The notes beneath the pieces were generated by a model. It searched no databases. It saw nothing but the letters and a program-made list of their open reading frames with translations, and was not told the origin of the DNA. A stretch of 28,107 bases of DNA from Alphaproteobacteria bacterium (GTDB lineage Bacteria; Pseudomonadota; Alphaproteobacteria; CACIAM-22H2): NCBI GenBank assembly GCA_016869415.1, contig VGEI01000007.1, positions 1 through 28,107 of the forward strand, written 5' to 3'. A program made the position numbers and the translations under genes. Positions 15,187 to 22,783 of this stretch are shown here, in pieces. Position 1 is the first letter of the stretch. Each line of letters begins with the position of its first letter.

Positions 15187-16532
15187 TGGCGCCCAGATCC
15201 CCCCGTATTGCCTTCATCAACGCGACGGTCCTGCCGTTCGACACACGCTGGCGCGTGCTTGAGAACTGCGACGTCATAGTGGCCGACGGACGCATCGTGG
15301 CTCTCGGCCCCAACGCCATGGCGCGGCGGGCCGTCGACCGGCGCATCGACGCGACCCATCTCGTCGTCACGCCGGGCTTCGTCAACGCGCACACCCATTC
15401 GCCGGAGACTCTGGCGCGCGGGTTAGCGGACGGGCAGGGGCTGCACGACTGGCTCGACGAAGTCTGGCGCACGCTCAACCGGCTGGATACGGACGGCATC
15501 CGCTTGGCCGTGCAGCTCGGCTGCATCGAGATGATCCGCTCCGGCACGGTGGCCGTGGTCGATCATTTCCGGCAATACCCGCCGCGGCTGGAGGCGGTGG
15601 GCGCTGCGGCCGCCGCCTATCGCGACGCCGGCTTCAAGGCGCTGCTGGCGGTCTGGTTGCGCGACGGCATCGGCCCGCGCAACCGGTCCAACGATGCGAA
15701 GCGCCAGATCGAGCTCTGCGCCGAAGCGGCGAAGCGCTGGCACAAGCCGGCGGCGGGACTGCGGATTGGCGTTGGACCGTCCGGGCCCACGCGTTGCACG
15801 GACAAGCTGCTCGCTGGCGCCGGTGCCCTGGCCCGGGACAAGGGCCTCTCGTTCCACATCCATGTCGACGAGACGAAGGAAGAGGCCGGCGAGGCCCGCA
15901 GGCGCTACGGCTCGACTGCCGTGCGTCATCTCCGCGAGCTCGATCTCGTCTGGCCCGGCCTGTCGATTGCTCACGGCACCTGGCTCACCGATGCCGATAT
16001 GCGCGACCTGGCGCGCGGCGGGGCCGGCATCGTGCACAATCCGATCAGCAACATGCGGCTGGGTTCGGGTATCGCAAGGCTCGATGCGATGCGCGCAGCC
16101 GGGGCGCGCGTCGCGCTGGGCGCCGACGGAGCAGCAAGCAACGACAGCCAGAACATGCTGGAAGCGGCCAAGGCAGCCACGTTTCTGCAGCGCCTGGCAG
16201 TCAAGGACCGCCGCCAATGGCCCTCGACCCTCGACGCGCTCTCCATGCTGACCCATGCGCCGGCCGAGATGTTCGGGCTGACCTCCGGTCCCCTGGCGGC
16301 CGGTGGGCCGGCCGATCTCGTAGCCTTCGACCGGCGCAGCGTTGCCCTGGCGCCGGGCAACGACCTGCACCGGCAGCTCGTGCTCTGCCATACCGGTCTG
16401 ACGGTGCGTTACAGCGTGATCGCCGGACGGATGGTGATGGACGACGGCCGGCTGACGACCATCGACGAGGCGGCGGTGCTGGCCGAAGCCGCCCGCCGCC
16501 GCATGAGGGGACGCCATGCGCGCAGACACTGA
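15186..16532 (+). CDS. ATZ/TRZ-type metal-dependent amidohydrolase (aminohydrolase/deaminase)
   Basis: A 448-residue TIM-barrel amidohydrolase of the group holding guanine deaminase, S-adenosylhomocysteine deaminase and triazine hydrolases. The metal and catalytic set is complete: H69 and H71 (NAHTHSPE), H226 with E229 (HIHVDETKEE), H263 (IAHGTWL) and D314 (LGADGAASND); HNPISNMRLGSG (284-295) is a further signature. It should deaminate or dechlorinate an N-heterocycle. Its start overlaps the permease stop by one base and its end overlaps the ATPase gene by 17 nt, so it is tightly embedded in a transporter operon and probably acts on the imported compound or a product of it. Substrate is unknown; aminopyrimidines, aminopurines or triazines are possible. 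No signal peptide, so cytoplasmic. Confidence 0.9.
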   Translation: MAPRSPRIAFINATVLPFDTRWRVLENCDVIVADGRIVALGPNAMARRAVDRRIDATHLVVTPGFVNAHTHSPETLARGLADGQGLHDWLDEVWRTLNRLDTDGIRLAVQLGCIEMIRSGTVAVVDHFRQYPPRLEAVGAAAAAYRDAGFKALLAVWLRDGIGPRNRSNDAKRQIELCAEAAKRWHKPAAGLRIGVGPSGPTRCTDKLLAGAGALARDKGLSFHIHVDETKEEAGEARRRYGSTAVRHLRELDLVWPGLSIAHGTWLTDADMRDLARGGAGIVHNPISNMRLGSGIARLDAMRAAGARVALGADGAASNDSQNMLEAAKAATFLQRLAVKDRRQWPSTLDALSMLTHAPAEMFGLTSGPLAAGGPADLVAFDRRSVALAPGNDLHRQLVLCHTGLTVRYSVIAGRMVMDDGRLTTIDEAAVLAEAARRRMRGRHARRH

Positions 16533-17304
16533 CGGCACGGCGATGGTGGAGGTCAAAGGCCTCCACAAGAGCTTCGGCCACCTCAAGGTTCTCGCCGGCA
16601 TCGATCTCGCGGTGGCGCCGGGCGAGGTGGTAGTGATCATCGGGCCGTCGGGCTCGGGCAAGAGCACGCTGCTCAACTGCATCAACTTCCTCGAGCCCTT
16701 CGACGACGGCACGGTGCGCGTCGGCGGCGAATGGATCGGCTACGTTCCCGACGCGAGCGGCGTCCGCAGGAAGCAGCCGGAAAGCCACATCAACCGCATG
16801 CGCACCCACATCGGCATGGTCTTCCAGCAGTTCAACCTGTTTCCCCATATGACGGCGCTGGAGAACATCGTCGAAGCACCCATCCAGGTTCTGGGCCTGC
16901 CGCGCGACCGGGCCGTGGCGCGCGCCGAGGCGCTGCTCGCCAAGGTCGGGCTCTCGCCCAAAGCCGGGGCCTATCCCGGCGAGCTCTCGGGCGGCCAGCA
17001 ACAGCGTGTGGCCATCGCCCGCGCGCTGGCCATGGAGCCCAATGTCATGCTGTTCGACGAGGTAACCTCGGCGCTCGATCCCGAGCTGGTCGGCGAGGTG
17101 CTGGCGGTGCTGCGCCGGCTGGCCAGCGACGGCATGACCATGCTGCTGGTCACCCACGAGATGGCCTTCGCCCGCGACGTCGCCGACCGCGTCGTCTTCA
17201 TGGACGATGGCTTGATCGTTGAGCAGGGTAAGCCGGCCGAGATCTTCGGCAACCCGCGTAACGAGCGCACGCGCGCTTTCCTGCGGCGCCTGCAGACCCA
17301 TTGA
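16516..17304 (+). CDS. Amino-acid ABC transporter ATP-binding protein (HisP/GlnQ family)
   Basis: A 262-residue ATPase. Walker A is GPSGSGKST (43-51), the Q-loop is in MVFQQFNLFPHMTALENI (101-118), the signature is LSGGQQQ (157-163) and Walker B is VMLFDE (177-182). The usual DEPTSALD reads DEVTSALD here. FQQFNLFPHMTALENI and DPELVGEVL identify the polar-amino-acid group. Residues 73-99 are a modest insertion before the Q-loop, seen in some family members. The ATG at 16516 follows GAGGGGA with about 5-nt spacing, which supports it over the internal Met10; it overlaps the deaminase gene by 17 nt. It energises the permease at 14533 and presumably works with the binding protein at 19717. Confidence 0.95.
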   Translation: MRADTDGTAMVEVKGLHKSFGHLKVLAGIDLAVAPGEVVVIIGPSGSGKSTLLNCINFLEPFDDGTVRVGGEWIGYVPDASGVRRKQPESHINRMRTHIGMVFQQFNLFPHMTALENIVEAPIQVLGLPRDRAVARAEALLAKVGLSPKAGAYPGELSGGQQQRVAIARALAMEPNVMLFDEVTSALDPELVGEVLAVLRRLASDGMTMLLVTHEMAFARDVADRVVFMDDGLIVEQGKPAEIFGNPRNERTRAFLRRLQTH

Positions 17305-17315
17305 GAGAGCACACC

Positions 17316-18557
17316 ATGAGCACCGCCGCCGACCTGCTGCTGCGCAACCTCAAACCCTGGGGCGAGAGCAAGTCTATCGATCTTGCCGTAGTCGGCGGTC
17401 GGTTCGTAATACCGGCGCCGGGCATGACGGCGAAGCGCACGATCGATGCTGGCGGCCGCCTGGCCGTACCCGGCTTCATCGAGCCGCACATCCACCTCGA
17501 CAAGGTGATGATCAACAAGGACGTGCGCAGCAACAGATCGGGCACGCTGACCGAGGCGATCGAGATCATCTGGGAGAAGAAGAAAACCTACACGACCGAG
17601 GAAGTCGTGGCGCGCGCCGGCTCGGTCATCGAATCCGGTGTCGCCAATGGCATCCTGCATTTCCGCACCCATGTCGACGTCGACACGATCGGCGGCCTCA
17701 AGCCCATGGAAGGCGTGCTTGCCGCACGCGAGAAGTACAGGCACCTGGCCGGCATCCAGATCGTCGCCTTCCCGCAGGAAGGTATCCTGCGGAACAAGGG
17801 TGCCGAGGAGCTGATGTGGAAGGCGCTGGAGATGGGGGCCGACGTGGTCGGCGGCATGCCCTTCAACGAAGCCTCGCCGGCAGACAGCAAGCGCCATATC
17901 GCCATCGCTTTCGAGATCGCCAGGAAGCACGGCGCCGACATCGACATGCATGTCGACGAGACTGACGATCCCAACGCCCGCACGCTGGAGATGCTGGCCG
18001 ACCAGACGATGGAGAACGGCTGGCAGGGGCGGGTGACGGCAGGCCATACCTGTGCGCTCGCCGGCTATCCGCAGGACTACGCCACCAAGGTCATCGCCAA
18101 GGTGAAGCAGGCCGGCTTGCACATGATCACGAACCCGGCGACCAACCTGATGCTGCAGGGCCGGCTCGACGCCCAGCCCAAGCGCCGCGGCATCACCCGG
18201 GTGGGCGAGCTGCTGGAGGCCGGGATCAACGTCTCTTTCGGCCAGGACTGCGTGCGCGACACCTTCTACCCGTTCGGGCGCGACGACACGCTGGAGGTGG
18301 CGCTGCTGGCGGCGCACGCCGCGCACCTGAGCATGCCCCACCAGATCGAGCAGGTCTTCGCCATGCCGACGGTGAACGCAGCGAAGATTCTCGGTCTCAA
18401 GGAATACGGGCTGAAGCCGGGTGCGCCCGCCGATGTGGTCGTTATCGACGCGCCCGACGCCGCGGAGGCGATCCGGCTGCAGGCTCCGCGGCGCTGGGTG
18501 ATCAGGAGCGGGCGGGTGGTCGCCGAGACCGAAATCCGCCGTCAGACTTGGTTTTAG
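17316..18557 (+). CDS. Cytosine deaminase (CodA) family amidohydrolase, candidate 5-methylcytosine deaminase
   Basis: A 413-residue CodA-family enzyme starting at ATG 17316; an earlier in-frame TTG overlaps the ATPase stop and has no support. It aligns well by eye with E. coli CodA. The metal ligands and base are H58 and H60 (PHIHLDK), H212 with E215 (MHVDETDD), H244 (AGHTCAL) and D311. Q154 (AFPQEGIL) matches the substrate-amide Gln, and QGRLDAQPKRRGITRV is almost the CodA segment. Where CodA has FGHDDVFDPWYPLG, this protein has FGQDCVRDTFYPFG. The first Asp (metal) is kept, but the second, Asp314 in CodA, is C312. Loss of Asp314 marks bacterial relatives shown to deaminate 5-methylcytosine to thymine. 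Cytosine, 5-methylcytosine or another aminopyrimidine is therefore likely; which one is inference. Confidence 0.88.
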   Translation: MSTAADLLLRNLKPWGESKSIDLAVVGGRFVIPAPGMTAKRTIDAGGRLAVPGFIEPHIHLDKVMINKDVRSNRSGTLTEAIEIIWEKKKTYTTEEVVARAGSVIESGVANGILHFRTHVDVDTIGGLKPMEGVLAAREKYRHLAGIQIVAFPQEGILRNKGAEELMWKALEMGADVVGGMPFNEASPADSKRHIAIAFEIARKHGADIDMHVDETDDPNARTLEMLADQTMENGWQGRVTAGHTCALAGYPQDYATKVIAKVKQAGLHMITNPATNLMLQGRLDAQPKRRGITRVGELLEAGINVSFGQDCVRDTFYPFGRDDTLEVALLAAHAAHLSMPHQIEQVFAMPTVNAAKILGLKEYGLKPGAPADVVVIDAPDAAEAIRLQAPRRWVIRSGRVVAETEIRRQTWF

Positions 18558-18576
18558 CCGGAGGAAGCACACCACG

Positions 18577-19689
18577 ATGAGCAAAGGTTTTCGCGAAATC
18601 GGCCGTCTCGAGATCCCCGGCGGAGGGCAGGTCACCGTCCAGGGCGACTATGCCTATCTTGGCCACCTTGAACCCCCCTACGGGACGTCGATCGTCGACA
18701 TCTCGGACCGCAAGCACCCGAAGCTCGTCTCGACGCTCGAAGTGCCGCATCACACGCACTCGCACAAGGTGCGCGTGCACGGCGACGTGATGCTGATCAA
18801 CTACGAGCAGTTCGGCCGGCTGGACATGGAGTTCCAGGGCGGCATGAAGATCTTCGACATCTCCGACAAAGCCAAGCCGCGCGAGATCGCCTTTTTCAAG
18901 TGCGACGGCGGCGGCATGCACCGCTTCGACTACGACGGCGAGTACGCCTACATCTCGCCGCAGGTCCATGGCTGGTACGGCAACGTCGCCATGATCGTCG
19001 ATGTCCGCGAGCCGGCCAGGCCGACCGAGGTGTCGCGCTGGTGGCTGCCGGGCCAGCACATCGCCGGCGGCGAGCATCCGGCCTGGCAGAACGCGCGGCA
19101 CCGCTGCCACCACCCGCTACGCATGGGCAATCGCCTCTACACCAGCTACTGGCATGGCGGTTTCGTCATTCTCGACATCGATGACATGGCCAGGCCGAAA
19201 CTGGTCAGCCATCTCGACTGGAGCCCGCCCTATCCCTGCCCGACACACACCGCGTTGCCCATCCCGCACGAGATCAAGGGCCGCAAGTGGCTGGTGTGTA
19301 CCGATGAAGAGGTGTCCGACCGCCTGACCCACACACCCAACGCCTTCCTCTGGGTGGTCGACATCACCGACGAGACCAAGCCGATTCCGGTCTCGACCTT
19401 CCGGGTGCCGCACGACAAGCCCTTCGACAAGGATTGCTGGTTCGGCGCCCACCAGCCGCAGGAGCAGGTGCACGGCAACATCCTGTTCGTCACCTGGTTC
19501 GCCGGCGGCCTGCGCGCCGTCGACATCGGCGACCCCTACAACCCGCACGAAATCGGCCACTACACCCCCAAGCCGGGCAAGGGCCAGACGATCGTACAGA
19601 GCAACGACGTCTTCTACGACCGCCGCGACGGCCTCATCTATCTCTACGACCGTCTCGGCGGCCTTGACATCCTCGAGTTCAACGTCTGA
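18577..19689 (+). CDS. LVIVD-repeat beta-propeller protein of unknown function
   Basis: A 370-residue protein made of repeated blades of the LVIVD type; the units GTSIVDISDRKHPKLV, GGMKIFDISDKAKPREI, VAMIVDVREPARPTEV, GFVILDIDDMARPKLV, FLWVVDITDETKPIPV and GGLRAVDIGDPYNPHEI are plain. There is no signal peptide, so it appears cytoplasmic. Several blades carry a His at a matching place, six residues before a blade Gly: H63, H115 and H178; H224 and H292 are in similar but shifted places. Such histidines can meet at the propeller axis and bind a metal, as in the SELENBP1/methanethiol oxidase fold, but that is inference. GGAGGA precedes the ATG. It lies between the CodA-like gene and the binding protein in one operon, so a role linked to the transported compound is likely but unidentified. 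Confidence 0.85.
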   Translation: MSKGFREIGRLEIPGGGQVTVQGDYAYLGHLEPPYGTSIVDISDRKHPKLVSTLEVPHHTHSHKVRVHGDVMLINYEQFGRLDMEFQGGMKIFDISDKAKPREIAFFKCDGGGMHRFDYDGEYAYISPQVHGWYGNVAMIVDVREPARPTEVSRWWLPGQHIAGGEHPAWQNARHRCHHPLRMGNRLYTSYWHGGFVILDIDDMARPKLVSHLDWSPPYPCPTHTALPIPHEIKGRKWLVCTDEEVSDRLTHTPNAFLWVVDITDETKPIPVSTFRVPHDKPFDKDCWFGAHQPQEQVHGNILFVTWFAGGLRAVDIGDPYNPHEIGHYTPKPGKGQTIVQSNDVFYDRRDGLIYLYDRLGGLDILEFNV

Positions 19690-19716
19690 TCTGGAAGAGA
19701 AGAAAAGGAGGCTTCG

Positions 19717-20502
19717 ATGAAAACCCCATTGTCCACCCGCCGTCTGGCCCTGGCGGTTTCGGCGCTGGCGCTCGGCGGCCTGCTCGGCCTGCCCGGCGCC
19801 GCGTCGGCCGAAACCACGCTGGAGAAGGTCAAGCGCACCAAAGTGATGACCGCCGGAAATTCCGGCTCCTACCCGCCCTTCGAGATGATGGAGGGCACCA
19901 AGCTCATCGGCTTCGACGTCGACATGGCCGACGAAATCGGCAAACGCATGGGCGGCATTCAGGTGAAGTTCGAGGTCATGGACTTCAAGGGCCTGATCGC
20001 CTCGCTGACCTCGAAGCGCGTCGATACGCTGATCACCGCGCTCACCTACACGCCGGAGCGCGCGGCGGCGATTGCCTTCTCGGTTCCGTACTACGACGCC
20101 GGCATCGGGGCGATCACCAAGAACAACTCCGGCATCGCCAAGCCCGACGATCTCGCCGGCAAGATCGTCGGCGTGCAGCTCGGCAGCTCGGGCGACGCCT
20201 TCGTGCGCCAGATGCTGGGGAGCAAGGTCAAGGAGATCAAGACCTACGACACGATCCTGCTGGCGGTGAAGGATCTCGACAACGGCCGCGTCCAGGCCGT
20301 GGTCAACCCGATCCCGGTGCTGCGCCACAACGCCAAGGGCCTGCGCGGCCTGACCACGACCGCGGTGTGGGACAAGCGCGTCGTCGGCATCAACACGCGC
20401 AAGGAGGACACCGACCTCATGGCCGAGATCAACAGGCACCTCGAAGCCATGCAGAAGGACGGCACGTTGGAGCAGCTCGACAGGAAGTGGTTCGGCGGCT
20501 GA
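19717..20502 (+). CDS. Amino-acid-type ABC transporter substrate-binding protein (SBP_bac_3)
   Basis: A 261-residue periplasmic protein. A strong AAGGAGG lies just upstream of the ATG. The signal peptide has a basic start (KTPLSTRR), a hydrophobic core and ASA before ETTLEKV, so cleavage is near residue 31. GSYPPFEMMEGTKLIGFDVDMADEIGKRMG is the family signature; ALTYTPERAAAIAFSVPYYDAG and GKIVGVQLGSSGDAFV are the hinge and ligand-lobe blocks. It closes the operon that starts with the permease at 14533. The family usually binds amino acids or small charged solutes, but the operon's deaminases suggest an aminated heterocycle should be considered. A 12-bp hairpin follows 21 nt after the stop. 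Confidence 0.93.
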   Translation: MKTPLSTRRLALAVSALALGGLLGLPGAASAETTLEKVKRTKVMTAGNSGSYPPFEMMEGTKLIGFDVDMADEIGKRMGGIQVKFEVMDFKGLIASLTSKRVDTLITALTYTPERAAAIAFSVPYYDAGIGAITKNNSGIAKPDDLAGKIVGVQLGSSGDAFVRQMLGSKVKEIKTYDTILLAVKDLDNGRVQAVVNPIPVLRHNAKGLRGLTTTAVWDKRVVGINTRKEDTDLMAEINRHLEAMQKDGTLEQLDRKWFGG

Positions 20503-20523
20503 TGCGGGCGCGGCACCGCTGCG

Positions 20524-20558
20524 GCGGGCGGGCGCCCGGCAGAAGAGCGCCCGCCCGC
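20524..20558 (+). terminator. GC-rich hairpin, possible terminator or processing site
   Basis: A perfect 12-bp inverted repeat (GCGGGCGGGCGC and GCGCCCGCCCGC) with an 11-nt loop lies 21 nt after the binding-protein stop and before the next gene's ribosome binding site. The following sequence is TCCTTCAACC, so there is no strong U-tract. It may stop transcription only in part, or may stabilise the 3' end of the upstream message. Confidence 0.55.
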
Positions 20559-20582
20559 TCCTTCAACCCCAGGGAGGTCATC

Positions 20583-21590
20583 ATGCGTTTCTTGACGATT
20601 GCCACGGCGCTGGTGCTCGCGGCGGCGCCTGCCTCGGCCCAAACTCCGAGCGTCAAGTTCTCGCTCGACTGGATCCTGCAGGACCAGCAGGCGCCGTTCC
20701 TGCTGGGCCACGAGAAGGGCTACTACACCGCCGAAGGCGTCAACCTCGCCACGGTCGATGCCGGCCGCGGGTCGAGCGACACGATCGGCCGTGTCGCCAG
20801 CGGGGTCTACGAGATCGGCTTCGGTGACATGTCCTCGCTCATCGAGTTCAATGCCAAGAACCCGGGCAAGGAGCTGATCGCAGTCGCCATGATCTACGAC
20901 CAGGCCCCCTTCGCCATCGTCTCCCTGAAAAAGCACGGAATCTCGAAGCCTGCCGACCTCAAGGGCAAGAAGGGGGCTGCGCCGTCCTTCGATTCCACCT
21001 ACCGTCTGTTCAACGTCTTCGCCAAGGCGAACGGCCTTGACCCGGCGGGCATGACCTGGTCGAACGTGGCGCCGCAGCTGCGCGAGCCGATGCTGGCGCG
21101 CGGTGAGACGGAGGCCATCGCCGGCTTCAACTTCACCTCGCGCCTCTCGCTGCGCGGCCTGGGCGTCGCCGACGGTGACATCACGACGCTGATGCTGCGC
21201 GACCACGGGGTCGATCTCTACGCGAACGCGGTCATCGTCTCGCCCGATTTTCTCAAGAAGAACCCCCAGGTCGTGCGTGGCTTCGTCAAGGCGACGATCC
21301 GCGCCTGGCGCGATTCGATCAACAACCCGACCATGGCCATCGCCGCCCTCAAGTCGCGCGAGCCGCTGACCAACGAGGCGATCGAGCTGCAGCGCCTGGC
21401 CATGGCCTTCGAGTTCATCGCCACCGAGAATGCCAAGCGCAACTGCATCGGCGACGTCGATCCGGCGCGCCTGCAGAAGAACATCGATCTCGTAACCGAG
21501 GGCTTCCAGCTGCCGCGCAAGATCCCAGCGGAGCTGGTCTTCGATCGCGGCTACCTCGCGCCGGCGGCGGAGCGACGGATCGGCGGCTGA
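20583..21590 (+). CDS. Orphan ABC substrate-binding protein, NMT1/THI5-like
   Basis: A 335-residue periplasmic binding protein with an AGGGAGGT ribosome binding site. The signal peptide ends ASA before QTPSVKF (near residue 19). VKFSLDWILQDQQAPFLLGHEKGYYTAEGVNL and RVASGVYEIGFGDMSSLIE are the two hallmark blocks of the NMT1/THI5/ThiY group, some members of which bind thiamine-pyrimidine precursors. No matching permease or ATPase gene lies beside it: upstream is an amino-acid-type system, downstream a repeat and an opposing gene. It may share the NitT/TauT importer at the left of the window or one outside it. The pyrimidine setting makes a pyrimidine ligand attractive, but the family also includes sulfonate and other binders. 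Confidence 0.9.
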   Translation: MRFLTIATALVLAAAPASAQTPSVKFSLDWILQDQQAPFLLGHEKGYYTAEGVNLATVDAGRGSSDTIGRVASGVYEIGFGDMSSLIEFNAKNPGKELIAVAMIYDQAPFAIVSLKKHGISKPADLKGKKGAAPSFDSTYRLFNVFAKANGLDPAGMTWSNVAPQLREPMLARGETEAIAGFNFTSRLSLRGLGVADGDITTLMLRDHGVDLYANAVIVSPDFLKKNPQVVRGFVKATIRAWRDSINNPTMAIAALKSREPLTNEAIELQRLAMAFEFIATENAKRNCIGDVDPARLQKNIDLVTEGFQLPRKIPAELVFDRGYLAPAAERRIGG

Positions 21591-21595
21591 GACTA

Positions 21596-21849
21596 CTAAC
21601 CCTCTCCGCCCTAAGGCGCCTCGCCGAGTCTTGTTTGCGTGTGCGAGCACACGCGAACCGGAAAAGGGGCGAGCGCCGAGGGGGGAGAGGGTGCGAGCTT
21701 CGCGAAACGCGGAGCGTTTGCGCGGTAGCGAGCGGGTGAGGTGGGTCCTCGGCGGATCGGCACCTCACCCTCCCGTCGCTTCCGCGCAACGCGCGGCGTT
21801 GTCGCGTTAGCGACGGGCCCCTCCCTCTCCCCACTTCGTGCGGAGAGGG
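21596..21849 (+). repeat. Mosaic palindromic intergenic repeat, copy 2 (inverted relative to copy 1)
   Basis: Begins CTAACCCTCTCCGCCCTAAG and ends with CCCACTTCGTGCGGAGAGG. It shares ordered blocks with the copy at 137-333, read on the opposite strand. It is about 57 bp longer because its variable segments are larger. One is a GTGTGCGAGCACAC-type hairpin after the first block; another, near the end, is bounded by GTCGCT and AGCGAC. It fills the space between the convergent binding-protein gene and the minus-strand hydrolase gene and could act as a two-way transcription stop. No coding capacity is evident. Confidence 0.8.
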
Positions 21850-21854
21850 GATTT

Positions 21855-22739
21855 TCAGACGATCGTACCTTCGGGCAATCCTGCCGCGTAACGCGCGATC
21901 GCGCCGGGATGGGCGATCCATACCCGGTCGCGATGTGCCGTCACATGATCGAGTGCACGGCGCAATTGCCGCAGCCGGCCGGGAAAGCCCGCGAGAAACG
22001 GGTGCAGCGACAGGCAGCAGACCAGCGCGTGACGGCGCGACTGGTGCAGCATCTCGTCGAAATAGTCGATCAGCATGTCGGCCCAGTCGGACGGTGCGGC
22101 GCTGTGGCCATGCAGGGCCGGCAGGTCGTTGGTCGGCTTGGGGTAGGGGATCGAGAGGATGCGCCCGCCGCGCGTCTTCAGCCACACCGGCTGGTCGTCA
22201 TGGCCCCAGTCCATCAGGTACTGGTAGCCGGCCTCTTGCAATAGATCGGGCGTCACCCGGCTCTCTGACACCCAGGGGCCCATCCAGCCGGCCGGTTTCT
22301 TCCCTTCGTGGCGCGCCAGGATCTCGGTCGCTTCGAGGATAAGCTTGCGCTCCTCCGCCTCGCTCATCTGGCCCTGGCGCTCGGCGTTGGTCCGGCCGTG
22401 GCCGACGACCTCGTCGCCGCGCTTGCGGAACGCTGCCATCACCTGGGGCGCATGGCCGTAGATCTCCGAATTGGCGAGTGCTGCGGCCGGCAGCTGGAGT
22501 TCGTCGAACATCTCGAGCAACCGCCAGATGCCGATACGGTTGCCGTAGTCGCGCCAGGAGAAGTTGACCACGTCGGGCTCCGGCTGGGCCGGCGCCAGCG
22601 GCACGCCCATGCCCTCGCCGAAGGGGAAATGCTCGATATTGACCGCGATATAGGGGGCGAGCCGCTTGCCCTCCGGCCAGTCCCAGGCCTTGCGCTCGAC
22701 GATGGGCGAGAAAGCGTAGCGTCCGTGGCTGCTCAGCAT
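21855..22739 (-). CDS. Polysaccharide-deacetylase-fold hydrolase, PuuE (allantoinase)-like
   Basis: A 294-residue protein of the NodB-fold superfamily, closest by eye to the PuuE-type branch. I chose ATG 22739 (MLSSHGRYAFSPI); a 23-residue longer reading exists, but its extra residues do not look like the family. YIAVNIEHF (30-38) replaces the usual TFDD strand end, as in PuuE-like proteins. GHGRTN (113-118), GWMGPWVSES (151-160) and LSLHPFLAGFPGRL (243-256) look like the later catalytic and metal-site motifs. PuuE relatives hydrolyse cyclic ureides and imides (allantoin, cyclic imides) as well as acetylated sugars. Given the ureide chemistry elsewhere in the window, a small cyclic amide is a fair guess, but it is unproven. 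It is divergent from the dipeptide-type operon. No signal peptide. Confidence 0.82.
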   Translation of the reverse strand: MLSSHGRYAFSPIVERKAWDWPEGKRLAPYIAVNIEHFPFGEGMGVPLAPAQPEPDVVNFSWRDYGNRIGIWRLLEMFDELQLPAAALANSEIYGHAPQVMAAFRKRGDEVVGHGRTNAERQGQMSEAEERKLILEATEILARHEGKKPAGWMGPWVSESRVTPDLLQEAGYQYLMDWGHDDQPVWLKTRGGRILSIPYPKPTNDLPALHGHSAAPSDWADMLIDYFDEMLHQSRRHALVCCLSLHPFLAGFPGRLRQLRRALDHVTAHRDRVWIAHPGAIARYAAGLPEGTIV

Positions 22740-22783
22740 GCGCTGAAATACTAGCGGGCCGAGCCGGTCCCCGCCACAGCGGC

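Noticed and set aside
16971..18635. Very long antisense open frame (554 codons) opposite the ATPase, CodA-like and LVIVD genes
   Set aside because: It is a third-position GC shadow of well-identified genes on the plus strand; the translation is rich in Arg, His, Asp and Gly with no family motifs. The same holds for long antisense frames at 3592-4809, 4751-6163, 9081-10520 and 19117-20439.
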